Shown here in pieces: positions 16,860-26,371 of a stretch of DNA of 64,000 nt (positions are counted from its first letter, which is position 1; every line of letters begins with the position of its first letter). The position numbers and the translations under genes were made by a program. The DNA comes from Anaerotruncus massiliensis (ex Togo et al. 2026) (GTDB lineage: Bacteria; Bacillota; Clostridia; Oscillospirales; Ruminococcaceae). The stretch is from contig NZ_LT962687.1 of assembly GCF_900199635.1 (NCBI RefSeq), forward strand, positions 246,863 to 310,862, read 5' to 3'. The notes under the pieces are model-generated. The model did not search any database and was not told the origin of the DNA. It worked only from the letters and a program-made list of their open reading frames with translations.

Positions 16860-19800
16860 ATGGCAAGAAACAAACTCACCATGGACGGCAATACCGCGGC
16901 AGCGCATGTCAGCTATGCGTTTACCGAGGTAGCGGGGATCTACCCGATCACGCCGTCCAGCCCGATGGCCGACTACGTCGACCAGTGGGCCGCCGCAGGC
17001 CGTAAGAATATCTTCGGCACCACCGTCAAGGTCATGGAGATGCAGTCCGAGGCGGGCGCGGCGGGCACCGTGCACGGCTCGCTGGCCGCCGGCGCCCTGA
17101 CCACCACCTATACCGCCTCCCAGGGCCTGCTGCTCATGATCCCCAACATGTATAAGCTCGCCGGCGAACTGCTGCCGGGCGTCTTCCATGTTTCGGCCCG
17201 TACCGTCGCCACCCACGCGCTGAACATCTTCGGCGACCACTCCGACGTCTACGCCTGCCGCCAGACCGGCTTCGCGATGCTCGCCGAGAGCAACCCGCAG
17301 GAGGTCATGGACCTGGGCGCCGTGGCGCACCTGGCCGCCATCAAGGGCCGCGTCCCCTTCATCAACTTCTTCGACGGCTTCCGCACCTCCCACGAGATCC
17401 AGAAGATCGAGGTCTGGGACTACGACGACCTGGCCGGGATGGTCGACATGGACGCGGTCGAGGCCTTCCGCAAACGCGCGCTCAACCCCGAGCGCCCGGT
17501 CATGCGCGGCTCCCACGAGAACGGCGACATCTTCTTCCAGCACCGCGAGGCCTGCAACAAGTTCTATGACGAGCTGCCGGCCGTGGTCGAGGAGTACATG
17601 GGCAAGGTCAACGCCAAGCTCGGCACCGACTACAAGCTCTTCAACTACTACGGCGCCCCCGACGCCGAGCGGGTCATCATCGCGATGGGCTCGATCTGCG
17701 ACGTGGCCGAGGAGGTCATCGACTACCTGACCGCCGCCGGCGAGAAGGTCGGCCTCATCAAGGTCCGCCTCTACCGCCCCTTCGTCCCCGCCAAGCTGAT
17801 CGAGGCGATCCCGGCCACCGCCAAGAGCATCGCCGTCCTCGACCGCACCAAGGAGCCCGGCTCCCTGGGCGAGCCGCTCTACCTCGACGTCATCACCGCC
17901 CTCTCCGAGTGCGGCGTGTCGGGCAAGACGGTCATCGGCGGCCGCTACGGCCTCGGCTCCAAGGACACCCCGCCCTCCAGCGTCTTCGCCGTCTTTGACG
18001 AGCTGAAGAAGGATTCCCCCAAGAAGCACTTCACCATCGGCATCACCGACGACGTTACATACACCTCGCTCGAGGAGAACAACTTCGCGAACACCGCGGC
18101 CAAGGGCACCATCGAGTGCAAGTTCTGGGGCCTCGGCGGCGACGGCACCGTCGGCGCGAACAAGAACTCGATCAAGATCATCGGCGACCACACCGACAAG
18201 TATGTGCAGGCGTACTTCCAGTACGACTCCAAGAAGACGGGCGGCATCACGATCTCCCACCTGCGCTTCGGCGACGAGCCGATCCGCGCGCCCTACTACA
18301 TCAACAAGGCCGACTTCGTGGCCTGCCACAACCCCTCCTACGTCGTCAAGGGCTACAAGATGGTCCGCGACGTGAAGCCGGGCGGCGTCTTCCTCATCAA
18401 CTGCCAGTGGACCCCCGAGGAGCTCAACACCCACATGCCCGCCGAGGCCAAGCGCTACATCGCCAAGAACAACATCCAGCTCTACACCGTCAACGCGATC
18501 GACCTCGCGATCAAGATCGGCATGGGCAAGCGCACCAACACCATCCTGCAGGCCGCGTTCTTCGCGCTCGCGAAGGTGCTGCCGATCGACGAGGCCGTCG
18601 ACTACATGAAGAAGGCGGCTTACAAGTCCTACTCCAAGAAGGGCGAGGACGTCGTCAACATGAACTACGCGGCGATCGACGCGGGCGTTTCGGCGTTCGT
18701 CAAGATCGACGTCCCGGCCGACTGGGCGAACGCCAAGGACGAGGCCGAGTCGGCTCTGCCCGAGGGCAAGAAAGAGCTCGTCACGATGGTCCACGACATC
18801 ATGGAGCCCGTCTCCAAGATGAACGGCGACAGCCTGCCGGTCTCCACCTTCGTCCCCCACGCGGACGGCACCTTCGAGCAGGGCGCTTCCGCCTACGAGA
18901 AACGCGGCGTCGCGGTGTCGGTGCCCGAGTGGCTGCCGGAAAACTGCATCCAGTGCAACCGCTGCTCCTATGTCTGCCCGCACGCGACCATCCGCCCGTT
19001 CGCGCTGAGCGCCGACGAGGCCGCGAAGGCCCCCGCGCAGACCAAGTACACCGCCAAGATGACTGGCGCGCCCGACTACAAGTTCACGATCGCCGTCTCC
19101 CCGCTCGACTGCATGGGCTGCGGCGTCTGCGTCAGCGTCTGCCCGGCCAAGGAGAAAGCGCTTGTCATGAAGCCGCAGGAGAGCCAGTCCGCCCAGCAGG
19201 AAGTCTTCGACTTCATGGTCGCGAACATCTCCAAGAAGCCCGGCATGCCCGCCGACGAGACCGTCAAGGGCAGCCAGTTCAACCAGCCGCTGCTTGAATT
19301 CTCCGGCTCCTGCGCGGGCTGCGCCGAGACCTCCTACGCCCGCCTGATCACCCAGCTGTTCGGCGAGCGGATGTACATCTCCAACGCGACCGGATGCTCC
19401 TCCATCTGGGGCGGACCGGCCGCCACCAGCCCGTACACCGTCAACAAGGACACCGGCCGCGGCCCGACCTGGGCGAACTCCCTGTTTGAGGACAACGCCG
19501 AGCACGGCTTCGGCATGTACATCGGACAGAAGACCATCCGCGACCGCCTGGCCGCGAAGACCCGCGCGCTCATCGAGGTGCCCCACACCTGGGCCCCGCT
19601 GAAGGAAGCCGCGCAGGCGTGGCTCGACACGATGGACGACGGCAAGGCCAACGCCGCCGCCACCGAGAAGTATGTGGAAGCCCTGCAGGGCGGCCTGATG
19701 AGCGTGGACGACTGCCTCGCCTTCATCGAGACCCCCGCGAGCAAGGAGATCTTTGGCGACAAGCACGCCGAGATGCATGAGCACATGAAGGCCCTCAAGG

Positions 19801-20537
19801 CGTCGGGCGCGGCCCACTGCGACTGCGAGGCCTGCACGCTGACGGCTGAGATCCTGGCCGAGAAGGAATACCTCGCCAAGAAGTCCGTCTGGATCTTCGG
19901 CGGCGACGGCTGGGCGTACGACATCGGCTACGGCGGGCTCGACCACGTGCTCGCTTCGGGCGAGGACGTCAACGTCATGGTCTTCGACACCGAGGTCTAT
20001 TCCAACACCGGCGGCCAGGCGTCCAAGTCCTCCAACATCGGCCAGGTGGCGCAGTTCGCCGCGGCCGGCAAGGCGATCGCCAAGAAGAGCCTCGCCGAGA
20101 TGGCCATGTCCTACGGCTACGTCTACGTCGCGCAGATCTCGATGGGCGCCGATATGAACCAGACGATCAAAGCGATCGCCGAGGCCGAGGCCTATCACGG
20201 CCCCTCCCTCATCATCGGCTACGCCCCCTGCGAGATGCACAGCATCAAGGGCGGCATGACCAACTGCCAGACCGAGATGAAGAAGGCCGTCGACGCGGGC
20301 TACTGGAACATGTTCCGCTTCAACCCCGCGCTCAAGGCGGAGGGCAAAAACCCGTTCACGCTCGACAGCAAGGCGCCGACCGCGAGCTACAGGGACTTCA
20401 TCATGAACGAGGCCCGGTACTCCTCGCTGACCCGCTCCTTCCCCGACCGTGCGGAGACCCTCTTCGACGAGGCGGAGAAGTCCGCCGCCGCGCGCTACCA
20501 GCACCTGCTTAAGCTTCAGCAGCTCTACGCGGAATAA
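16860..20537 (+). CDS. nifJ: Pyruvate:ferredoxin (flavodoxin) oxidoreductase
   Basis: A 1225-residue single-chain PFOR that converts pyruvate, CoA and oxidised ferredoxin to acetyl-CoA, CO2 and reduced ferredoxin in the cytosol. The N-terminal pyrimidine-binding domain (AGIYPITPSSPMADYVDQW) is followed by the gamma domain. Two [4Fe-4S] clusters follow (CIQCNRCSYVCP about 696, CMGCGVCVSVCP about 750), then the TPP domain with GDGWAYDIGYGGLDH and NTGGQASKSS (about 1011-1060). CAGCAETSY supplies a further cluster Cys. The ATG at 16860 follows AGGAGGA; an upstream in-frame extension is not credible. Glycogen-degrading genes lie nearby and feed pyruvate formation. Confidence 0.97.
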   Translation: MARNKLTMDGNTAAAHVSYAFTEVAGIYPITPSSPMADYVDQWAAAGRKNIFGTTVKVMEMQSEAGAAGTVHGSLAAGALTTTYTASQGLLLMIPNMYKLAGELLPGVFHVSARTVATHALNIFGDHSDVYACRQTGFAMLAESNPQEVMDLGAVAHLAAIKGRVPFINFFDGFRTSHEIQKIEVWDYDDLAGMVDMDAVEAFRKRALNPERPVMRGSHENGDIFFQHREACNKFYDELPAVVEEYMGKVNAKLGTDYKLFNYYGAPDAERVIIAMGSICDVAEEVIDYLTAAGEKVGLIKVRLYRPFVPAKLIEAIPATAKSIAVLDRTKEPGSLGEPLYLDVITALSECGVSGKTVIGGRYGLGSKDTPPSSVFAVFDELKKDSPKKHFTIGITDDVTYTSLEENNFANTAAKGTIECKFWGLGGDGTVGANKNSIKIIGDHTDKYVQAYFQYDSKKTGGITISHLRFGDEPIRAPYYINKADFVACHNPSYVVKGYKMVRDVKPGGVFLINCQWTPEELNTHMPAEAKRYIAKNNIQLYTVNAIDLAIKIGMGKRTNTILQAAFFALAKVLPIDEAVDYMKKAAYKSYSKKGEDVVNMNYAAIDAGVSAFVKIDVPADWANAKDEAESALPEGKKELVTMVHDIMEPVSKMNGDSLPVSTFVPHADGTFEQGASAYEKRGVAVSVPEWLPENCIQCNRCSYVCPHATIRPFALSADEAAKAPAQTKYTAKMTGAPDYKFTIAVSPLDCMGCGVCVSVCPAKEKALVMKPQESQSAQQEVFDFMVANISKKPGMPADETVKGSQFNQPLLEFSGSCAGCAETSYARLITQLFGERMYISNATGCSSIWGGPAATSPYTVNKDTGRGPTWANSLFEDNAEHGFGMYIGQKTIRDRLAAKTRALIEVPHTWAPLKEAAQAWLDTMDDGKANAAATEKYVEALQGGLMSVDDCLAFIETPASKEIFGDKHAEMHEHMKALKASGAAHCDCEACTLTAEILAEKEYLAKKSVWIFGGDGWAYDIGYGGLDHVLASGEDVNVMVFDTEVYSNTGGQASKSSNIGQVAQFAAAGKAIAKKSLAEMAMSYGYVYVAQISMGADMNQTIKAIAEAEAYHGPSLIIGYAPCEMHSIKGGMTNCQTEMKKAVDAGYWNMFRFNPALKAEGKNPFTLDSKAPTASYRDFIMNEARYSSLTRSFPDRAETLFDEAEKSAAARYQHLLKLQQLYAE

Positions 20538-20548
20538 TCCGACGTGCA

Positions 20549-20585
20549 AAAGCCCCGCGCCGTATGGCGCGGGGCTTTTTTTTGC
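20549..20585 (+). terminator. Rho-independent terminator of PFOR
   Basis: AAAGCCCCGCGCC-GTAT-GGCGCGGGGCTTTTTTTT, a perfect hairpin 12 bp beyond the stop codon with a long T run. Confidence 0.93.
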
Positions 20586-20593
20586 CGTGCGGC

Positions 20594-21283
20594 TCAGGAG
20601 GGCGGGGCTCCCGAATCCTCGACGATGCGCCCGTCGATGATGCGGATGAGCCTCCCGGCCGCGGAGGCGATGCGGTCGTCGTGGGTGATGAGGATGACGG
20701 TGCGTCCCTCGGCGTGCAGCTCGTGGAGGATGTCCATGACCTGCGCGCCCGAGGCGGAGTCGAGGTTGCCGGTCGGCTCGTCCGCGAGGATGATGGGGGG
20801 CTTCGCGGCGATCGCGCGGGCGATCGCGACCCGCTGCTGCTGCCCGCCCGAAAGCTGGGCGGGGTAGTGGTGCATCCGGTTGCCCACCCCCACCCGCTCA
20901 AGTGCGGAAACGGCCAGCTCGCCGCGCTCGCGGCGGGGGATGCCGCGGTAGATGAGCGGCAGCTCGACGTTTTCCAGCGCGGTCAGGCTGGGGATGAGGT
21001 TGAAGCCCTGGAAGATGAAGCCGATCCGCCGGTTGCGGATGCCGGCGAGGGAGGCCTCGGGGATGTGGGCGACGTCCTCCCCGTCGAGGAAATAGATCCC
21101 TCCGTCGGGCAGGTCGAGGCAGCCGAGCATGTTCATGAGGGTCGATTTGCCCGACCCCGACTGCCCGACGATCGCCACGAACTCCCCCGCCTCGATCGAG
21201 AGGGAGACGCCGCCGAGCGCGCGCACCTCGTTGTCGCCGGCGTTATAAATTTTGCACAGGTCCCGCAGTTCCACAAGCGGCAT
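20594..21283 (-). CDS. ABC transporter ATP-binding protein (MacB/LolD type)
   Basis: A 229-residue ATPase with Walker [11 protein letters not shown] (about residues 39-48), the Q loop [22 protein letters not shown], signature [15 protein letters not shown] and Walker [13 protein letters not shown], the usual MacB/LolD family form. Such ATPases pair with FtsX-like permeases to move peptides or lipoproteins. No permease gene is adjacent, so this is an orphan that must work with a partner elsewhere. The ribosome binding site GGGGGA is inside a hairpin (21291-21336). Confidence 0.9.
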   Translation of the reverse strand: MPLVELRDLCKIYNAGDNEVRALGGVSLSIEAGEFVAIVGQSGSGKSTLMNMLGCLDLPDGGIYFLDGEDVAHIPEASLAGIRNRRIGFIFQGFNLIPSLTALENVELPLIYRGIPRRERGELAVSALERVGVGNRMHHYPAQLSGGQQQRVAIARAIAAKPPIILADEPTGNLDSASGAQVMDILHELHAEGRTVILITHDDRIASAAGRLIRIIDGRIVEDSGAPPS

Positions 21284-21290
21284 AACAAAT

Positions 21291-21336
21291 CCCCCGCAGA
21301 CGTTTTTTCTTAGTGTCTGCGGGGGAGGCTTTTTTA
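21291..21336 (-). promoter_or_regulatory. Hairpin between glucosidase and ABC ATPase, masking the ATPase ribosome binding site
   Basis: On the minus strand CCCCCGCAGAC, a 13-nt loop and GTCTGCGGGGG form a perfect 11-bp hairpin 7 nt before the ATPase start codon. The 3' arm contains the GGGGGA Shine-Dalgarno. On the plus strand the same hairpin ends in TTTTTT. It could end readthrough from the upstream gene or act as a translation switch; which one is unknown. Confidence 0.5.
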
Positions 21337-21345
21337 TGCGGTTTT

Positions 21346-23205
21346 TTAACGCAGGACGAGGATCGCCGCGCCGTAGGGGGGCAGCAGGCCGTCGGCGCCG
21401 AGGCTGCCGTAGAGGACCGCCGCGTCCTTGAACTCCATCGGGAGGACGGCCGGCTGCTCCGAGGGGGTGCGGTTGACGGCGACGTAGTAGCTTTCGCCGC
21501 CGCAGTCGCGCAGGAAGGAGACGACCTCGGGGGTGAAGGAGACGGCGCTGAAGCTGCCGGAGGAGAGCGCCGGGCATCCCGACCGGATCGCGCCGAGGGT
21601 GCGGAAGAACTGGATGAGCTCGGGGTCCTCGCGGCCCCACGGGTAGCAGGTGCGGTTGAAGGGGTCCTTGTAGCCGTAGAGGCCGGCCTCGTCGCCGTAA
21701 TAGAGGCAGGGCACGCCGGGCAGCATGTACTGGATGACCGACGCGAGCATGAAGAGCTTTTTGCCGAGCGCGTATTTTTCCGGGCTCAGCGTGTTGTTGT
21801 GCGCCTGCCAGTCGCGCCCGCCCGAGATCGGCTCGCCCGCCAGCGCGGTGATCGCCCGCTCGATGTCGTGGGTGGACAGGGAGTTCATCAGCACGTCGAG
21901 CACCGGCTTGGGGTAGTGCTCGAGGATGGAGAGCAGGGTGGAGTAGAGGCGGTTGCAGTCGCCGTGGCGGACGTAGGCGATGATCGCGTCGCGGAAGGGG
22001 TAGTTCATGACCGAGTCGAGCTGCCCGCCGAGGAAATAGCGCCGGCGGATGCCGTAGGCGACCTTGGTGGAGGCGTCCTCCCACACCTCGCCGATGACGG
22101 CGGCGTCGGGGTCGGCGCCCTTGACGCAGGCGGCGACCCGGTCGAGGAACTCGTCGGGCAGTTCGTCCGCCACGTCGAGCCGCCAGCCCGAGATGCCGTC
22201 CGCAAGCCATTTGCGCAGCACCCCGTTTTCGCCGCAGATGAACTCGCCGTAGGAGGGGTCGCGCTCGTTCAGGTTGGGCAGCTCCTGGAACCCCCACCAG
22301 CTCTGGTAGCCGTTGGGGTAGTTGGTGAACTCATACCAGCTCCGGTAGGGGCTCTGGGGGTCGTTGTAGGCCCCGCCGTTCCCGTAGCGGCGCTTTTTGT
22401 TGAAGTAGACGCTGTCCGCGCCAGTGTGGTTGAAGACGCCGTCGAGGATGACGCGGATGCCGAGCGCCTTCGCGCGGGCGCACAGCTCCCGGAGGTCCTC
22501 CTCGGTGCCGAGCAGCGGGTCGATCCGGAGGAAATCCGCGGTGTTGTAGCGGTGGTTGGAGTGCGCCTCGAAGATGGGGTTCAGGTAGATCGTGCCCACC
22601 CCCATGCTTTTGAGGTAGGTCAGCTTCTGGGTGATGCCCCGCAGGTCGCCGCCGAAGTAGTCGGAGTTGGTCACCTCGCCGTTACGGTCGGGCAGGTATT
22701 CGGGCAACTCGTACCAGTCGCGGTGGAGCCGCCGGTCGGAGGGCACGCCGCTCTTGGCCCCGCCCGACGCGCAGAAGCGGTCGGGGAAGATCTGGTAGAG
22801 GATGCCGTTCTTCATGAATTCGGGCGCGCGCATCGCCTTGTCGTAGACGGTGAGCTGCCACATCTCCCCGCCCTGCGGCAGCAGCACGCCGAAGCCGTCC
22901 TGGTCGCGGGCGATGCGCATCTTTCCGTTGACCCCGGCGACCTCGAAGAGGTAGAAATAGAGCTGCGGGTCGGGGGAATAGAAGATGCAGGTGTAGGAGC
23001 AGCTCACCCCGTCGCTCGCCTCGTAGTGCATGGGGATGCGCTCGGGGGAATCCCAGCGGTCCGCCTTGTAGACGAGCAGCGCGGGCTCGCGCAGCTGGTA
23101 GGAGATCGGCAGGAAGACGCGGAAGGTGACGACGTCGTCCGTGGGGACCGCCCCGAAGGGGGTTTTGCAGCGGTCGTCGCGGCTGTCGAAGAGAAAGGTA
23201 CTCAC
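21346..23205 (-). CDS. GH13 alpha-glycosidase (neopullulanase/maltogenic amylase-like)
   Basis: A 619-residue cytoplasmic enzyme (no signal peptide). An N-terminal beta domain (about 1-130) precedes the (beta/alpha)8 barrel. The GH13 motifs are clear: DGVFNHTG, GWRLDVADE (nucleophile Asp), IGEVWE (acid/base Glu) and STHDIER (transition-state Asp). A C-terminal beta domain closes the chain. It likely cleaves linear or branched maltodextrins inside the cell. With the glycogen phosphorylase directly upstream on the same strand it forms a glycogen/maltodextrin-use unit. Confidence 0.92.
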   Translation of the reverse strand: MSTFLFDSRDDRCKTPFGAVPTDDVVTFRVFLPISYQLREPALLVYKADRWDSPERIPMHYEASDGVSCSYTCIFYSPDPQLYFYLFEVAGVNGKMRIARDQDGFGVLLPQGGEMWQLTVYDKAMRAPEFMKNGILYQIFPDRFCASGGAKSGVPSDRRLHRDWYELPEYLPDRNGEVTNSDYFGGDLRGITQKLTYLKSMGVGTIYLNPIFEAHSNHRYNTADFLRIDPLLGTEEDLRELCARAKALGIRVILDGVFNHTGADSVYFNKKRRYGNGGAYNDPQSPYRSWYEFTNYPNGYQSWWGFQELPNLNERDPSYGEFICGENGVLRKWLADGISGWRLDVADELPDEFLDRVAACVKGADPDAAVIGEVWEDASTKVAYGIRRRYFLGGQLDSVMNYPFRDAIIAYVRHGDCNRLYSTLLSILEHYPKPVLDVLMNSLSTHDIERAITALAGEPISGGRDWQAHNNTLSPEKYALGKKLFMLASVIQYMLPGVPCLYYGDEAGLYGYKDPFNRTCYPWGREDPELIQFFRTLGAIRSGCPALSSGSFSAVSFTPEVVSFLRDCGGESYYVAVNRTPSEQPAVLPMEFKDAAVLYGSLGADGLLPPYGAAILVLR

Positions 23206-23229
23206 GAGATCAACTCCGATACAGATTGA

Positions 23230-23262
23230 ATCAGGCTGCCAAAAAATTTTTGACAGCCTGAC
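23230..23262. terminator. AT-centred hairpin between phosphorylase and glycosidase genes
   Basis: CAGGCTGCCAAAAA and TTTTTGACAGCCTG form a near-perfect hairpin in the 91-bp gap. There is no T run after it on the minus strand, so it may be an mRNA-processing or partial-termination element rather than a full stop. Confidence 0.4.
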
Positions 23263-23296
23263 CGGATGACATGGAAAGCGGGGGCGCGGAAGGCGC

Positions 23297-25699
23297 TCAG
23301 AGCGACCAGATGTCGTGCGCGTACTCCTCGATCGCGCGGTCGGCGCAGAAATAGCCGGACGCCGCGATGTTGTGGAGCGACATCTCCTGCCACCTGGCGG
23401 TATCCTGGTAGAGGCGGGAGGCCTCCTGCTGGATGCCGCAGTAGGCGTCGAAGTCGGCGAGCACCATGTAGGGGTCGTCGTAGCGCAGGGAGTTGGCGAT
23501 GGTGGGGAACTGCTGGCCCGCCAGCCCGGAGGCGAGCAGGTCGATCGCGCGGCGCAGGCGCTGGTCGCGGTTGTAGTACTCGGCGGGGTTGTAGCCGGCG
23601 GCCTTGAGGTCGGCGGCGCGCTCGGCGGTCATGCCGAAGATGAGGATGTTGTCCTTGCCGACCCGTTCGCCGATCTCGACGTTCGCGCCGTCGAGGGTGC
23701 CGAGGGTAATCGCGCCGTTGAGCATGAGCTTCATGTTGCCGGTGCCGCTCGCCTCGGTGCCGGCGAGGGAGATCTGCTCGGAGATCTCCGAGGCGGGCAT
23801 GAGCAGCTCGGAGATGGTGACGCTGTAGTTTTCGAGGAAGACGATGCGCAGCTTGCCGCGCACCGCGGGGTCCGCCTCGATCACGTCGCGCAGGGTGCAG
23901 ATGAACTTGATGATCTGCTTGGCGAGGAAGTAGCCGGGGGCCGCCTTGGCGCCGAAGATGTAGGTCTTGGGCAGGAAGGGGGCGTTCGGGTGGTCCTTGA
24001 GCCAGAAGTACTCGTTCAGGATGTGCAGCGCGTTCAGGTGCTGCCGCTTATACTCGTGCAGGCGCTTGACCTGCACGTCGAAGACCGAGTCGGGGTCGAG
24101 CGCGACGCCGGAGGTCTCGAGCACGTATTTGGAGAGCCGCTCCTTGTTCTCCCGCTTGACGGCGGCGAGCCGTTCGAGCACCGCCTTGTCGGTGGAAAAC
24201 TTGTCGAAGCGTTTCAGGTGGGACATGTCGGTAAGCCAGCTGTCGCCGATCGTGTCGCAGAGGAGCTTTGTGAGCCCGGGGTTGGACTGGTAGAGCCAGC
24301 GCCGGGAGGCGATGCCGTTGGTGACGTTCTTGAACTTGTAGGGGGTGAGGTGGTAATAGTCGCGGAAGACGCTGTCCCGGAGGATCTGGGAGTGCAGCTT
24401 GGAGACGCCGTTGACGCTGTGGGAGGCGATGACGGCGAGGTTGGCCATGCGCACCTGGAAGTCGTAGACCACCCGCATGCGGTCGATGTCGTAGGGGTCG
24501 TAGTGGTAGACGTCGCGCAGCTCGGCGCAGAAGCGGCGGTCGATCTCCTGGACGATCTGGTAGATGCGGGGCAGCAGGTTGCGGAAGATGTCCTCGTTCC
24601 ACTTTTCGAGCGCCTCGGCCATGACGGTGTGGTTGGTGTAGGCGAAGGTGCGCACAACGATGTCCCAGGCGCGCTCCCACTCGTAGCCGCAGTCGTCGAG
24701 CAGCACCCGCATCAGCTCGGGGATGGCGAGGGCGGGGTGGGTGTCGTTGATCTGGATGGCGTTCTTTTCGCCGAAGTTGTCGAGCGTGCCGTAGAGGGAG
24801 AGGTGCCGGCGCACGATGTCGGAGATCGAGGCGGCGGTGAGGAAATACTGCTGCTTGAGGCGCAGCATCTTGCCCTCGGCGTGGTTGTCGTTGGGGTAGA
24901 GCACCTTGGAGATCGCCTCGGAGGCGGAAGCGGCGCCCATCGAGTTGACGTAGTCGCCGCGGTTGAAGGCCTCCATGTCGAAGCCGGGGCTCTGCGCCTT
25001 CCACAGGCGCAGCACCGCGATGCCCTCACTCTGGAAGCCGGTGACGTACATGTCGTGGGGGACGGCGTAGACGGTCTGGTAGTCGACGTGGTTGACCCAG
25101 TGGTGGCCGCCTTCCCAGCCCTCCTCGATGCGCCCGCCGAACTTGATCGGCACGGTGCGGTCGGGCTTCTTCTTGAGCCAGACGCTGCCGCCCGGCAGCC
25201 AGTAATCGGGCGTCTCGGTCTGCCAGCCGTCGATGATCCGCTGCTTGAAGATGCCGTACTCGTAGAGGATCGAGTAGCCCATGGCGGGCAGGTTCTCGGT
25301 GGCCATCGCGTCGAGGTAGCAGGCGGCGAGGCGGCCCAGGCCGCCGTTGCCGAGGCCCGCGTCCGGCTCGAGCGCGTACATCTTTTCGATGTCGACCTCC
25401 AGCTCCTCGAGGGCGGCGGTCATCGCGTCCTGGATGCCGAGGTTGTAGAGGCTGTTCTTGAGGGAGCGGCCCATCAAAAACTCCATGCAGAGATAATAGA
25501 CCTTCTTCTCCGCGCGGGCGTTGTTGTGAGCGTTGAAGATCTTGTACTTTTCGCTGAGGATCTCGCGGGTGACGCGGCAGAGCGCCTCGTAATAGACCTC
25601 GTCGGAGGCGTGCTCCGGCTCGATGAGCATGTCGCTCTTGAAGGTGTCCAGGAGGAGGTCCTTGAGGACCTCCTTGGTGTAGTGCTTGCTGATGTTCAT
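23297..25699 (-). CDS. glgP: Glycogen/starch/alpha-glucan phosphorylase
   Basis: An 800-residue GT35 enzyme that releases glucose 1-phosphate from alpha-1,4-glucans using phosphate and pyridoxal phosphate. The family motifs are complete: GLGNGGLGRLAACYLDA (about 110-126), INDTHPALAIPELMR, KRLHEYKRQ and the PLP-lysine region EASGTGNMKLMLNGA (about 660-674). The length is standard. It lies upstream of the GH13 enzyme on the same strand, and both probably degrade the cell's own glycogen. Confidence 0.96.
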   Translation of the reverse strand: MNISKHYTKEVLKDLLLDTFKSDMLIEPEHASDEVYYEALCRVTREILSEKYKIFNAHNNARAEKKVYYLCMEFLMGRSLKNSLYNLGIQDAMTAALEELEVDIEKMYALEPDAGLGNGGLGRLAACYLDAMATENLPAMGYSILYEYGIFKQRIIDGWQTETPDYWLPGGSVWLKKKPDRTVPIKFGGRIEEGWEGGHHWVNHVDYQTVYAVPHDMYVTGFQSEGIAVLRLWKAQSPGFDMEAFNRGDYVNSMGAASASEAISKVLYPNDNHAEGKMLRLKQQYFLTAASISDIVRRHLSLYGTLDNFGEKNAIQINDTHPALAIPELMRVLLDDCGYEWERAWDIVVRTFAYTNHTVMAEALEKWNEDIFRNLLPRIYQIVQEIDRRFCAELRDVYHYDPYDIDRMRVVYDFQVRMANLAVIASHSVNGVSKLHSQILRDSVFRDYYHLTPYKFKNVTNGIASRRWLYQSNPGLTKLLCDTIGDSWLTDMSHLKRFDKFSTDKAVLERLAAVKRENKERLSKYVLETSGVALDPDSVFDVQVKRLHEYKRQHLNALHILNEYFWLKDHPNAPFLPKTYIFGAKAAPGYFLAKQIIKFICTLRDVIEADPAVRGKLRIVFLENYSVTISELLMPASEISEQISLAGTEASGTGNMKLMLNGAITLGTLDGANVEIGERVGKDNILIFGMTAERAADLKAAGYNPAEYYNRDQRLRRAIDLLASGLAGQQFPTIANSLRYDDPYMVLADFDAYCGIQQEASRLYQDTARWQEMSLHNIAASGYFCADRAIEEYAHDIWSL

Positions 25700-26005
25700 G
25701 ATACCCTCCTAATACTCGGTGCGGCAGGTGCGGGCCGGCCTTTTATGCGGCAATCAGGCGGCGCGGCAGCGCTTTGACGCGCTGGCGCTTTACCCTTGTA
25801 TAAAACTGGATAATTACACTTCATTATACCCTAAAACGCCGCGCCATGCAAGCGATGGGGCGTAAAAACGCGGGATTCGGCAAAAACCTCCAGAAAGGGG
25901 TGGAAAAACCAAAGAAACTCGGAAAATTTGTACGGGCTCTTTATTCGCGGCGGGAAATGCGATATAATATGAAAGATAACAGCAAGTATGGGAGGTTATC
26001 GGACC

Positions 26006-26371
26006 ATGAATACCATCAACCGCGTCAGGATTACGATCAACGGCGTGCACTATACGATCTCCACGTCGGAACCGGAAGAATACGTGCTCGGACTCGCGCA
26101 GGAGCTGGACGAGCAGATCAAGGGGATTCTGGAGAAGAACCCGAGCATCTCCTTCAACGACGTGATGGTGCTCTGCGCCATCAACTATATCGACGCCTAC
26201 AAGCGCAGCGAGGAGAACGCCGACCGCATGCGCACCCAGATTTCGGAGTACCTCGAGGACGCCGCCAAGGCGCGCATCGAGCTCGACGAGGTCAAGCGGG
26301 AGAACGCCCACCTGCGCCGCCAGCTCGACGGGCAGGAGATGAAGGGCCAGACCAAGCTGGACGTGAAATGA
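26006..26371 (+). CDS. zapA: Cell division protein ZapA
   Basis: A 121-residue protein. The N-terminal globular part (NRVRITINGVHYTISTSEPEEYVLGLAQELDEQI) matches ZapA, which bundles FtsZ at the Z ring, and the C-terminal half is a predicted coiled coil (about 70-112) with heptad-like Glu/Arg/Leu. The start at 26006 is 10 nt after GGGAGG. A TATAAT at 25964-25969 could be its -10 box, with a weak -35. The stop overlaps the next start (ATGA), so it is coupled to the U32 peptidase gene. Confidence 0.9.
   Translation: MNTINRVRITINGVHYTISTSEPEEYVLGLAQELDEQIKGILEKNPSISFNDVMVLCAINYIDAYKRSEENADRMRTQISEYLEDAAKARIELDEVKRENAHLRRQLDGQEMKGQTKLDVK

Noticed and set aside
16842-20549. A continuous 1235-residue open frame on the strand opposite PFOR
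   Set aside because: It exists only because GC-rich codons of the PFOR gene leave few stops on the other strand. It has low-complexity Arg/Gly/Asp/Val composition and no ribosome binding site or family match.
23315-25777. An 820-residue frame opposite glycogen phosphorylase
   Set aside because: Shadow frame of a highly biased gene; no signal of translation.
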